Source: Omphiscola glabra
Lineage: Eukaryota; Mollusca; Gastropoda; Lymnaeidae
Direction: 5' to 3'
Length of the DNA: 64,000 bases
NCBI GenBank assembly: GCA_964017045.1
Contig: OZ024808.1
Span: 26,381,896 to 26,445,895, forward strand
Each line of letters opens with the position of its first letter. Position 1 is the stretch's first letter. Below the pieces are notes generated by a model. It saw nothing but the letters and a program-made list of their open reading frames with translations. It searched no databases and had not been told where the DNA came from. A program made the translations under genes and the position numbers. Below, piece by piece: positions 53,321 through 64,000 of this stretch.

Positions 53321-55084
53321 TAATCAAATCTCTCACATTTGTCGTTCTGCATATACCGCTATCCGTCACATCAAAAACACTAGTCTGTGCTCTTTTTCTC
53401 TCCCGTCTTGACTATTGCAACTTTCTTCTGTCAGGTTCACCAAATCACTTCATAGAAAAACTGCAAAAGGTTCAAAACTCAACTGCTAGGCTAATTCTAA
53501 AGGCAAAAAAACAACAACGTGATCACGTCACTCCACTACTCCACTCGCTTCATTGGCTCCCTGTACAAACACGGATTGATTACAAGCTGCCTGTTCTCTG
53601 CCTCAACGTTTTCTCGGATTCTTGCCTACCTATATCACTGAACTGCTTTCTGTCTATTCCCCCCTTCGACAGCTTCGAAGCTCTTCCGCAGACAAGCGTA
53701 TTCTTTCTGTTCCCAAGACAAGCACTAAAACACATGGTGAACGGTCTTTCTCGTTCTGCGCCCCTAAACAATGGTATTCTCCCTTTACTAAACATCCGCA
53801 ATATATCGACCATCCAGGCCATTTAAAACTGCACTCAAAACATATCTCTTTAAACTCTACTATCCTGTCTGATTCTCCCCTCTGACCGAAAAACGATGCT
53901 GCTGGGTGCCGTCCATCGCTTGACATGACAATAGTTCTGGAATGGGTTGGGTGAATAAATTTATTTTTGTTTAAAGGCAGCTGCTTTTTAACTAAATAGA
54001 AGTATGTTATTTTTTTAAATGTCATGATTATGTTTGCTAATCTTTTATTTGCAGTGCGGTGAGCCCAGCAAATATGCCGGGGTACCGCGCTATATAAGAC
54101 CACTGTAATAATAATAACAATAATAATAACAATAATAATCTCAACTCATTGTTTGGGAACCTGGTTTCTAGTGTATAAAGAACGTTTCAGACCAGAGGTG
54201 GGATCATTTAAATACTTTAAAAAAAACACCCTAAAAAAAAGAAGATATTTCGGAAAGGAAGTTTATTAGTTCACTCAGTTATTTCGTAAATAACTAGAAT
54301 ATATGACCCGTTGTTACCGGGTTAGTATAGTAAGTCATATTGCGCTACATTCCACCAGTTCTTACGAAGTCTCACATTCTAAAAAACCATCTTTTCTTAT
54401 ACAGATGTTGTTGAGACCCGCTGGTCCTCACTTGTGTGAGACCCGCTGGCTCACACAACCTACCGGTCACTTGTCAGTCGCTTGTCACGTGATCGACTCA
54501 ATTAGGCCAGTACTGATGATAATTATGACTCATAGTCGGAAACAATGGAAGTTCCCGGTCAACCAGAAAAATGGTCAGTTATACGAAACACTGCCCATGT
54601 CCAGAGCGTGTGACCAAGCTTGTGACCTAGGGTCAGCTTGTGAACCATTGGTTGACCAGACGAAAAATTAGCATATAGTATATTAATCATATGTATGACC
54701 CAGAGGTCACCGTTAACTGGACTTAGGTCAGCGTTAGCTGGATCCAAGTATAAATATAGTTGTAAGCCAGTTAGTCATTCTCTCTCGTCCCTGTAATTAC
54801 GGTAGTGTAATTGACAGACAAGTATGAGCCTGGCTTATGGCTATTGTGTTAGAGTGTGTCTAAATCAAAAGTTATAAGGATGGTAATATTAGTATTGTTG
54901 TTAGTTTCACATATTTGTAATGTTAGCATTTTGTTAGAGGATATGTTAGGATTATAGTTAGTTATCAAGTCATTGTTAGAATACTACGTTATATGAATGT
55001 ATATGTATGATTAATTAGTAATATGGTGATAAGACTGTAATTCTTAGTGGTAGCTTATATGTTGTATCTATTATTCTCTTTACA

Positions 55085-55340
55085 GCCAGTTAGTACAGTT
55101 AGTACAGTTAGTAGTTAGTTTAGTACAGTTAGTAGTTAGTTTAGTACAGTTAGTAGTTAGTTTAGTACAGTTAGTAGTTAGTTTAGTACAGTTAGTAGTT
55201 AGTTTAGTACAGTTAGTAGTTAGTTTAGTACAGTTAGTAGTTAGTTTAGTACAGTTAGTAGTTAGTTTAGTACAGTTAGTAGTTAGTTTAGTACAGTTAG
55301 TAGTTAGTTTAGTACAGTTAGTAGTTAGTTCAGTTCAGTC
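55085..55340. repeat. 21-bp minisatellite, about 12 copies
   Basis: AGTACAGTTAGTAGTTAGTTT is nearly invariant. It adjoins a region of shorter AGTTAGT repeats. Confidence 0.95.
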
Positions 55341-56171
55341 AGTTAAAGGAGACTAGGCTCAGGGCTATAGAAGCATATGCCATAGCAGAGCTCAGTAGAC
55401 TAGAACTCAGTACTGTATAAGACGTCAGCGGGTAACAGTTTAACCCTGACGCAGTAATTGCACAAGGCAGATAATAACGAGCGAGTAACGCACTAAAGAG
55501 ATAAGGTCAGCAGACGACCCAAACAGAAGAGTTGTAGAGGTAGCAGAGCGTGGCGAGCAGTTCCTCCCCACCCCCTGCACAGCTGAGTGACCAGTGGCGA
55601 CCCTTCCAGAGCTTTGGGGTGTGCTGTAAGAGTCTGGCAGTGTGTATAGCAGACGAGGAAGCAGGCAAGAGAGGGCAAGCCGAGACGACCGTTCCACCGA
55701 ACGTCCAGCATAATAACATCGTATTATTAGTAAAGCATTCATTGTATCGATATTAATTATTACTATTTGTATGAGTCTATTTATATTTTGTATTGCAGTA
55801 ATTAAATAATTAATTGTGGCTGAACCACTGGTATTTTTTAGTAATAGTAACGTTATTGTGAGTGAGGATTAATTTGGTATAACTGTTGATTGTAGTAATC
55901 ATTCCCTAGACCTAGTCATAGTAATACTAATCAACATAGCGCTAGGGACCTTTATCTATATATATACCCCCTGTTCTGAAAGTACCAATTTCGACATTCT
56001 GGGGACCAGATATATATAGATAAGAAATATAATTTTCGACAGATGTAACCGAATCGAGTTTTGATGTCTTGTATCTTTGAAAATTAAACGACAAATTTCA
56101 ACGCACTTGAAACTTATATTTAGGAAAAAATCAAATGACACTCATTATTTTACAAAATGAATCTATGTGTA

Positions 56172-56358
56172 CAGGGCCGACCCCAACAATTGCGGGGCCC
56201 TATGCGAAACGGATTGCGCGGGGCCCATTCTGGGTAGAGGATAAGGATAATTAGTGAAAATTAAGATTTTGTATTAGAAAATAAATTCGGGGTGGGGCCT
56301 ACGAAAGTGCGGGGCCCACTGCGGCCGCATAGGTTGCAGTGGCCTAAGGCCGGCCCTG
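56172..56358. mobile_element. 187-bp hAT MITE (CAGGGCCGGCC family), inverse orientation, perfect TSD
   Basis: It begins CAGGGCCGACCCCAAC and ends AAGGCCGGCCCTG. TATGTGTA is duplicated at 56164-56171 and 56359-56366. Internally it is the reverse complement of the 23923-24107 element (for example GGGGCCCTATGCGAAACGG). Confidence 0.92.
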
Positions 56359-56554
56359 TATGTGTAGATATTTAAGGTTCTCACATCAATGGGTTTAAAG
56401 CATTATTTTCTTCTATATAATAGTGACCAACATTAACCATTGTTCACACCCATGAACTTTAAAGAATACATGTTACAAAAACTATTGTAAAATCATGCCC
56501 TTAATTAAAAAAATTTTTTACCATTTTAAATTCATGTAGCATAACATAATTCAA

Positions 56555-57480
56555 TTGGTATCTTCAGTAACTTAACCTCTGCCTGGCATCTTCACTAACT
56601 TAACCTCTGCCTGGTATCTTCAGTAAACAATAACTTAATCTCTGTCTGGTATCTTCATTAAACATTAACTTAACATCTGCCTGTTATCTTCATTAACTTA
56701 ACCTCTGCCTGGTATCTTAATTAACTTAACCTCTGCCTGGTATCTTCACTAGCTTAACCTCTGCCTGGGATCTTCATTAACTTAATCTCTGCCTGGTATC
56801 TTCATTAACTTAACCTCTGCCCGATATCTTCTTTAACCTAACCTCTGCCTGGTACTTTCATTAACTTAACCTCTGCCTGGTACCTTCATTAACTTAACCT
56901 CTTCCCGGTCTCTTCATTAACTTAACCTCTGCCCGGTATCTTCATTAAACATTAACTTAACCCCTGCCTGGTATCTTCATTAACTTAACCTCTGCCCAGT
57001 ATCTTCATTAAACATTAACTTAACCCCTGCCTAATATCTTCTATAACTTAACCTCTGCCTGGTATCTTCTATAACTTAACCTCTGCCTGGTATCTTCATT
57101 AACTTAACCTCTGCCTGGTATCTTCTATAACTTAACATCTGCCTGGTACCTTCATTAACTTAACTTCTGCCTGGTATCTTAATTAACTTAACCTCTGCCC
57201 GGTATCTTCATTAACTTAACCCCTGCCTGGTATCTTCATTAAACATTAACTTAGCCTCAGCCTGGTATCTTAATTAACTTAACCTCTGCCTGGTATCTTA
57301 ATTAACTTAATCTCTGCCCGGTATATTCATTAAACATTAACTTAACCCCTGCCTGGTATCTTCATTAAACATTAACTTAACCTCTGTCTGGTATCTTCAT
57401 TAACTTAACCTCTGCCTGGTATCTTAATTAACTTAATCTCTGCCCGGTATATTCATTAAACATTAACTTAACATCTGCCT
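56555..57480. repeat. About 28-bp minisatellite with 40-bp variant units
   Basis: TTAACTTAACCTCTGCCTGG then TATCTTCA repeats. Some units carry an extra AAACATTAACTTAAC segment. Diverged, about 30 copies. Confidence 0.9.
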
Positions 57481-58150
57481 CGCTTCCGAACTAAATAAAC
57501 GGAAAATCGCTTAAAACAAAATCATTATCTTTAAAGCCGCATCTCTTACCCAAATAAATCCCATATTAGTTCACTTACCTGAATTGTTTTACATTTTTAA
57601 AATAAAGTATGAATCTATTCTTAAAGATTTTATTTCAGTGCTTAAGTAAAGCGATTGTGCGTTTACAGATTGTTATACACATTAAAATGAACTAACTCTA
57701 GTTATTTAACATTTGCAATGGATTTTCAGGAAATATTCATTATACATATTTCATTAAAACATATTGCTATCTTCATAAATATTGGCCAACTCAACCCACT
57801 GTGTGGAAACACAACTTATTCTAACCATTGAGCTCAACAATCTCCTACAATATACATTTTAAAAAAAAGACAACCTGACTAAAGAAAGATTCCTCAACGT
57901 CGTTTTTGTCCCTGTTTTTTTGTGCAAAGAAATTAACTACCTATAAAGAAAACATATATAATATAACAAGAAACAACTTTATTTATAAATTTCGCGGACA
58001 AATAAAAAAGAAACAAAAAAACTTTGAGATTTGAGATTTGCACTTTCTAGATTCTAGAACATGTTAAGAAATAAAACTGTTTCTTCTAATAAAGGGACAA
58101 GAACCCGATATGGCGGTGACTGACTCAAGCTGTCGATGGATGAGGTTAAC
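57481..58150. other. AT-rich stretch between two arrays
   Basis: No coding signature, transposon end or RNA gene that I can support. Confidence 0.6.
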
Positions 58151-58179
58151 GCGTGATTCTGGTCGTACCGGTACATCGG

Positions 58180-58650
58180 GGTCCGGATCAGCATATATAC
58201 AGTTTCAACTCATCTTTACATCGGGGTTCTAATCAGCCTATTTACAGTTTCAACTCATCTTTACATCGGGGTCCTGATCAGCCTATATACAGTTTCAACT
58301 CATCTTTACATCGGTGTCCTAATCAGCCTAGATACAGTTTCAACTCATCTTTACATGGGGGTACTGATCAGCCTATATACAGTTTCAACTCATCTTTACA
58401 CCGGTGTCCTAATCAGCCTAGATACAGTTTCAACTCATCTTTACATCGGGGTCCTGATCAGCCTATATACAGTTTAAACTCATCTTTACATCGGGGTCCT
58501 GATCAGCCTATATACAGTTTCAACTCATCTTTACATCGGGGTTCTGGTCATCTTATTTACAGTTTCAACTCATCTTTACATCGGAGTTATGGTCATCCTA
58601 TTTACAGTTTAAACTCATCTTTATAACGGGGTTCTAATCAGCCTATATAC
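58180..58650. repeat. 45-bp minisatellite, about 10 copies
   Basis: TGATCAGCCTATATACAGTT then TCAACTCATCTTTAC. Two unit variants (GATCAGCCTATATAC and AATCAGCCTAGATAC) alternate in the middle. Confidence 0.9.
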
Positions 58651-58985
58651 ATTTAAACCATCTTTACTTCGAGGTTCTGTTCTGGCGAAGGCTATATACT
58701 TTTAATCTCATCGGGGCTATGTTCTGACAAAAGGTAATCTACATTTAAAAATCGATCTTTAAAAGAAGATATAATTTTTTTATTAAAAAAAAAAATTAAT
58801 TCAATAACCCGAAGATGTGAACACTAACCCACCCCACAACACACAACCCACACCTATGCAAAAACTTGTCGTTGTTCCTGTTGTTGTTATCTTTCTGCTG
58901 GAAACGACTTTTAGAAAAACACATTTTCAATAAAATAAATAAATGTCTTCAGAGAAGTTAAGTCTGACCTAATTGTTCGGCCGCA

Positions 58986-59276
58986 ATGGCGGCCAGAGCT
59001 TCCATAACAACGGTCTCAAGGGACAAACAACTTAAGCCTGTGTTGACAAAGCATTGTTTATTCATGCATAATTCATTGGCTGCTGCCCCGTATAGCGGCA
59101 GGCAGAAGTTACATAACTCGTGTCTTCAGTTCCATGGTGCCGGTGTATTTACCTCCCCCGTTAGACCGCCACAAGCTTCACTAAGGAGAAATAGATTTGT
59201 TGTACAATATCTTTCAACTACTGCGTGTTGCAATTTTAGCTTTAATCTAATTTTTAAATTAAATTCTACAACTTAA
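58986..59276 (+). CDS. Hypothetical short ORF with presequence-like N-terminus
   Basis: The ATG has a strong context (GCCGCAATGG). The 96-residue frame is rich in Arg, Ser and Ala without acidic residues in most of its length, for example MAARASITTVSRDK and later LRRNRFVVQYLSTTACC. This resembles a mitochondrial presequence, so it could be the first exon of a nuclear gene for a mitochondrial protein. No strong donor was found (GTGTTG near 59237 is weak) and no downstream exon was recognised. Confidence 0.25.
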   Translation: MAARASITTVSRDKQLKPVLTKHCLFMHNSLAAAPYSGRQKLHNSCLQFHGAGVFTSPVRPPQASLRRNRFVVQYLSTTACCNFSFNLIFKLNSTT

Positions 59277-59814
59277 ATTCTTCTTTTCTTCTATGTTTTG
59301 AGACCCCACGATCAATGCATCGATCATTGTGGCTCCTATGTTTTTAGAGGGGTTTCGCAATGTTTCTGTGCATGGTGTTGAAGTGAAAAATTCACTGGTT
59401 GGAAGTGCTACTCAGCGATGGTATTAGGAACTGGTGGTTGGAAGGCAGGAGGCAATGGGCGCAACTGTGTCAAGTGTAGTTGCCTCAACTTTTGAAAGTC
59501 GCTGATTATCTTCGGCAGGAATGAGCAGCTCCTGTACTGTGTTCTTGCTCTTATGAGCCGGAACTGCCAGTCATGGCCTCGTCGTTGTCTAGCTAGAGGG
59601 ATGAGTTTCATGCCAGAGCAGTGGATTTAACTTTAGACGATCACAGTGCCATCCACCACCCCCACCCCCCTTTTTTGGATCAAATTCACTTTGGAGCAGC
59701 GATCCTCAAACTTTTTTTGTGTGGACCCGGTAACAGTTGTTTTTCTTTCTTCTTTCGTTTAACCTGTTATTTTGCTTTCGGGGCCCGGAATTTTGGGAAA
59801 TGTTTCTGTAGAGC

Positions 59815-59998
59815 TCAATGCTTAAATCTTGATATACCTGAGTCACAGACTCAATGCTTAAATCTTGATATATCTGAGTCACAGACTCAATGCTTATATC
59901 TTGATATGTCTGAGTCACAGACTAAATGATTATATCTTTGTATGTCTGAGTCACAGACTCAATGCTTATATCTTGGTATGTCTGAGTCACAGACTCTC
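59815..59998. repeat. 36-bp tandem repeat, 5 copies
   Basis: CTCAATGCTTAAATCTTGAT then ATATCTGAGTCACAGA. Confidence 0.9.
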
Positions 59999-60064
59999 GC
60001 TAAGAGTTTACTGCCGGCGTCATGAAATGTTCACGGAACTCTATGTGCCGAACATCATGCAAAC

Positions 60065-60755
60065 ATGACTCATTTGATCTGACAGACTCATTTGATCTTA
60101 CATAATCATTTGATCTGACAGAATCATTTGATCTGACAGACTCATTTGATCTGACAGAATCATTTGATCTGACAGACTCATTTGATCTGACAGAATCATT
60201 TGATCTGACAGACTCATTTGATCTGACAGACTCATTTGTTCTGACAGACTCATTTGATCTGACAGACTCATTTGATCTGACAGACTCATTTGATCTGACA
60301 GACTCATTTGATCTGATAGATTCATTTGATCTGACAGAATCATTTCTATCTCAGGCAAACATGACTCATTTGATCTGACAGACTCATTTGATCTGATAGA
60401 TTCATTTGATCAGACAGAATCATTTCATCTGACATAATCATTTCTATATCAGGCAAACATGACTTATTTCATCTGACAGAATCATTTCTATCTCAGGCAA
60501 ACATGACTCATTTCATCTGACAGAATCATTTCTATCTCAGGCAAACATGACTCATTTCATCTGACAGAATCATTTCTATCACAGGCAAACATGACTCATT
60601 TCATCTGACAGAATCATTTCTATCTCAGGCAAACATGACTCATTTTATCTGACAGAATCATTTCTATCTCAGGCAAACATGACTCATTTTATCTGACAGA
60701 ATCATTTTTATCTCAGGCAAACATGACTCATTTCATCTGATAGAATTATTTTTTT
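60065..60755. repeat. 18-bp array grading into a 44-bp array
   Basis: CATTTGATCTGACAGACT (18 bp) is repeated to about 60350. It then becomes a 44-bp unit in which the same word is joined to CTATCTCAGGCAAACATGA. Confidence 0.9.
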
Positions 60756-60836
60756 ATCTCAGGGGTGATATAAAATTTGATTATTTTTTAAAATCCATGT
60801 CTACATTAAATATTAATAAGTTTCTCTATTCAAATA

Positions 60837-61115
60837 TTGCGCACCACTGTTTTTAAACACCCGACTTTTTACGAGCATTACGTCGAAGATAATTCTTTTC
60901 CCCCGTCATACCTAACTGTCACCGTATCACTAAACACTATCCCTAAATCTAGTAATAAGGCCCAACATGCAATCAGCCTCCGAATGTTGGCTGAATACAG
61001 ACAACACATCTGGCAGTGCAGACAAAACGCCAATTTTCACAAACATGTGTACACAGAAACATTGCTAGAACCATTATTTAGAGCAAACATACAAACCCTA
61101 ATAGATCAAACCTAA
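60837..61115 (+). mobile_element. Possible LINE C-terminal tail fragment
   Basis: A frame reading ISLRMLAEYRQHIWQCRQNA, then ETLLEPLFRANIQTLIDQT and a stop resembles the terminal helices of some non-LTR reverse transcriptase proteins (the xxYIWxxRN type). The similarity is weak. Confidence 0.3.
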
Positions 61116-61663
61116 AAAATCAAATCCTACTAAATTAAGACTTAATTAACCTTAAACTTAAACTTTTAACTAAAAGATATTAAATAGTACTATGCTATAA
61201 TCACCCTCACCCTATCCCCCCCTTCCTCCACCACCCCCTCCCATCTCCTGCTCCCCATCCCCTGACACATGTGTTTTTAATATAAACTTGTAAATAAATT
61301 TTATACTTTGTAAATAAAACGGCGCCACAGACTCTGGACAGTGTCTACGCTCAAAATATAATCTTTCTCTTACAGAAAAGAAACGACTAACAAGGACACG
61401 GAAAAGTCAAAAGGGAGGAAGCCATCATCGTGTTCATTTTTCATATCATCCTTTCTGTTTTTATCTTGCTCGCCATTTCACACCATGCCACTTATCGTCC
61501 CAATCATTTCCACATTTCATTTCATGGAGCTTCACACATTCCACTATGATAAATAACATTAAATAGTCGTTTGTCCTAACTTCGTCATTGTCCGCATCAC
61601 CAAAGTTTTTTTCAAAAAAAAAAAAAAAATTTACTCTTCTTTCCATTTTCAATTTATCTCATA

Positions 61664-61699
<36 letters not shown>

Positions 61700-62240
61700 T
61701 GTTAAATGCAAATGTAAAATAAAAATAAAATTAAACGCTACGTCAACGCAAAAGGGCGGCTGCGGAAGTCAATGAGAGAATTTCGAGGTTTCCGCCGCCA
61801 CTAAAAATTCTCGAGAAAATAAGTGGCTGGTATTTTATAAAAAAACAGCAAAAATCTTTTCTTTATTAATTTGTAAATAACTTTTTTAAAGGGACTCAAC
61901 TCAATATCCTTTAAAAGGTCGTGTCCCTTAGTGCTAATTATAGACTAACACGTGTTGGAATGTGGGGAGCGCCATGAAGTAATCTCTTATTGCGCGCGCT
62001 ATTAAAAAAACAACAAACAAAGAGCCGTACATTAACCGATAAGGTTTCGATACCAACTTTTAAACTTATCCCAAACACTATGGGGAGATGAAATATAAAT
62101 GATAAATGTGTTCATTAAAATATTGGGTATCCTACTAAAATAAACTCCTTGTCTTGGGGTGGGGAGTTGTTGGGGGGGGGGGGGGGGAAAGACATGACAT
62201 GAAAAGCTTTCTGAATCTACAATACAATAATAAAGAAACA
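61116..62240. other. Gene-free stretch with poly-A runs
   Basis: It includes A runs at 61613-61630 and 61664-61697 and a G run at about 62173-62187. The A run may be a retroelement tail but no body was recognised. Confidence 0.5.
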
Positions 62241-62244
62241 ATTG

Positions 62245-62930
62245 ATAATTTATTTGAGATGACATCCACAAGACTATCATTATTTCAGATGACATCCACC
62301 ATACTATCCTTATTGAGATGACATCCACAAGACTATCATTATTTCAGATGACATCCACAAGACTATCATTATTTGAGATGACATCCACAAGACTATCATT
62401 ATTTGAGATGACATCCACAAGACTATCATTACTTGAGATGACATCCACAAGACTATCATTATTTGAGATGACATCCACAAGACTATCATTATTTGAGATG
62501 ACATCCACAAGACTATCATTACTTGAGATGACATCCACAAGACTATCATTATTTGAGATCACATCCACAAGACTATCATTATTTCAGATGACATCCACAA
62601 GACTATCATTAATTGAGATGACATCCACAAGACTATCATTATTTGAGATCACATCCACAAGACTATCATTATTTCAGATGACATCCACAAGACTATCATT
62701 AATTGAGATGACATCCACAAGACTATCATTAATTGAGATGACATCCACAAGACTATCATTATTTGAGATCACATCCACAAGACTATCATTATTTCAGATG
62801 ACATCCACAAGACTATCATTAATTGAGATGACATCCACAAGACTATCATTATTTCAGATGACATCCACAAGACTATCATTAATTGAGATGACATCCACAA
62901 GACTATCATTGTTTGAGATCACAGCAATAA
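62245..62930. repeat. 30-bp minisatellite, about 22 copies
   Basis: GACATCCACAAGACTATCAT then TATTTGAGAT. Variants TTTCAG, TTAATTGAG and GAGATCAC recur in ordered triplets, showing higher-order duplication of about 120-150 bp. Confidence 0.95.
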
Positions 62931-62964
62931 GAGATGTAAGGTAGAGGAAAGACGACAGAGAAGA

Positions 62965-63245
62965 TGTGTCCACTTTCAGCATTATCTTCAGATGTGTCCA
63001 CATTCAGCATTATCTTCAGATGTGTCCACATTCAACATTATCTTCAGATGTGTCCACATTCAACATTATCTTCAGATGTGACCACATTCAGCATTATCTT
63101 CAGATGTGTCCACATTCAACATTATCTTCAGATGTGTCCACATTCAGCATTATCTTCAGATGTGTCCACATTGAGCATTATCTTTAGATGTGTCCACTTT
63201 CAGCATTATCTTTAGATGTGTCCACATTCAGCATTATCTTCAGAT
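62965..63245. repeat. 28-bp minisatellite, about 10 copies
   Basis: CAGATGTGTCCACATTCAGC then ATTATCTT, starting about 35 bp after the 30-bp array. Confidence 0.95.
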
Positions 63246-63259
63246 GTGACCACGGCCAA

Positions 63260-63875
63260 CTTTATCTTTCGATGTGACTAGTTAACATTTTCTTCAGATG
63301 TGACCAGTTAACATTTTCTTCTGTTTACCTCAGTTAACATTAACTTTAAATGTTCTCAGATTACATTAACTTTAGATGTGATCAGTTAACATTAACTTTA
63401 GATGTGATCAGTTAAGATTAACTTTAGATGTGATCAGTTAACATTAACTTTAGATGTGATCAGTTAACATTAACTTTAGATGTGATCAGTTAACATTAAC
63501 TTTAGATGTAATCAGTTAATATTAACTTTAGATGTGATCAGTTACATTAACTTCAGATGTGATCAGTTAACATTAACTTTAGATGTGATCATTTAACATT
63601 AACTTTAGATGTGATCAGTTAACATTTTTTTCTGTTGTGATTCGTTAACTTAACTTTAGATGTGATCAGTTAACATTAACTTTAGATGTGATCAGTTAAC
63701 ATTACCTTTAGATGTGACCAGTTAACATTAACTTTAGATGTGATCAGTTAACATTAACTTTAGATATGATCAGTTAACATTAACTTCAGATGTGATCAGT
63801 TAACATTAACTTTAGATGTGATCAGTTAACATTAACTTCAGATGTGATCAGTTAACATTATCTTCAGATGTGACA
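63260..63875. repeat. 26-bp minisatellite, about 23 copies
   Basis: TTTAGATGTGATCAGTTAAC then ATTAAC. The first units (CTTCAGATGTGACCAGTTAAC) are intermediate between this and the preceding 28-bp array. Confidence 0.95.
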
Positions 63876-64000
63876 AGTCATCTCATCAATGTTTGATGGG
63901 AGCACTGCACGCCTACTGATCTGGTCAGTACAAACTGACCTTTCCAATATCGAACATCTCAGATTCATCAAACACCTTAGATCATCAAACATCTCACTAT

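Larger units (their letters stand above)
50060..54140 (+). mobile_element. Degraded CR1/L2-like LINE (family A), most complete copy
   Basis: In order on the plus strand. An endonuclease start is at about 50630 (ICIASFNAQPLGAYEKR, IDILFIQETW). The endonuclease end is at about 51040-51350 (VVGDMNIHFDQP, VIDWVL, SSDHF). Frameshifted linker follows, then a reverse transcriptase core at about 52640-53100 ([37 protein letters not shown]). The C-terminal tail (SRLDYCN..., LHWLPVQTRIDYKL) is at 53400-53880. The 3' UTR ends at 54104 in (AAT/AAC)n. Many stops and frameshifts make it inactive. The 5' boundary is uncertain. About 51745-52430 is unrecognised sequence and may be a secondary insertion. Confidence 0.85.

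Noticed and set aside
62318..62944. 208-codon ORF of MTSTRLSLF repeats
   Set aside because: It is a translation of the 30-bp minisatellite, equally open on the minus strand.

Overview
This window is animal nuclear DNA. Genes are split by GT-AG introns, there are several non-LTR retrotransposon remnants, hAT- and piggyBac-type DNA transposon remnants, and an exceptional load of minisatellites. An invertebrate is likely. I lean towards a lophotrochozoan, perhaps a gastropod mollusc, from the general repeat style, but nothing in the sequence proves the species.\n\nLayout. 0-4.5 kb: a 759-bp hAT-type element and several minisatellites, ending in a (CT)n microsatellite. 4.68-21.64 kb (+): a ten-exon gene that I assembled by matching splice phases. 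Its lengths sum to 3,633 nt (1,210 codons). It encodes a long disordered basic N-terminus, a protein-kinase fold in which the VAIK lysine and the DFG aspartate are replaced, and a 308-residue C-terminal tail, so it is a predicted pseudokinase. Its introns carry a piggyBac remnant (12.57-14.64 kb), hAT MITEs with 8-bp target-site duplications, four LINE fragments and several tandem arrays, three of which contain copies of the gene's own splice sites. 21.6-27.3 kb: intergenic, with LINE and MITE debris and a 780-bp minisatellite. 27.35-36.72 kb (+): a second ten-exon gene (2,475 nt, 824 aa) encoding a BTB-BACK-Kelch protein with an unusual acidic/Gly/Ser/Thr-rich insertion inside the BTB domain.\n\n36.7-64 kb: almost gene-free. 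It holds fold-back elements, a 39-bp and a 3.8-kb minisatellite, a degraded CR1/L2-like LINE with endonuclease and reverse-transcriptase remnants (about 50.1-54.1 kb), and many more arrays out to the window end. The only good coding candidate here is a small minus-strand exon (48.64-49.05 kb) that looks like a secreted peptide precursor with a KRK cleavage site and a C-terminal glycine suited to amidation. Two weaker exon candidates are listed.\n\nThe two large genes are co-oriented neighbours with no evident functional link. The Kelch protein would be expected to act as a Cullin-3 adaptor; the pseudokinase could be a scaffold. By hand-summing array lengths, about 16 of the 64 kb (roughly a quarter) is minisatellite. 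All exon models come from reading splice sites and frames by eye, without transcript evidence.
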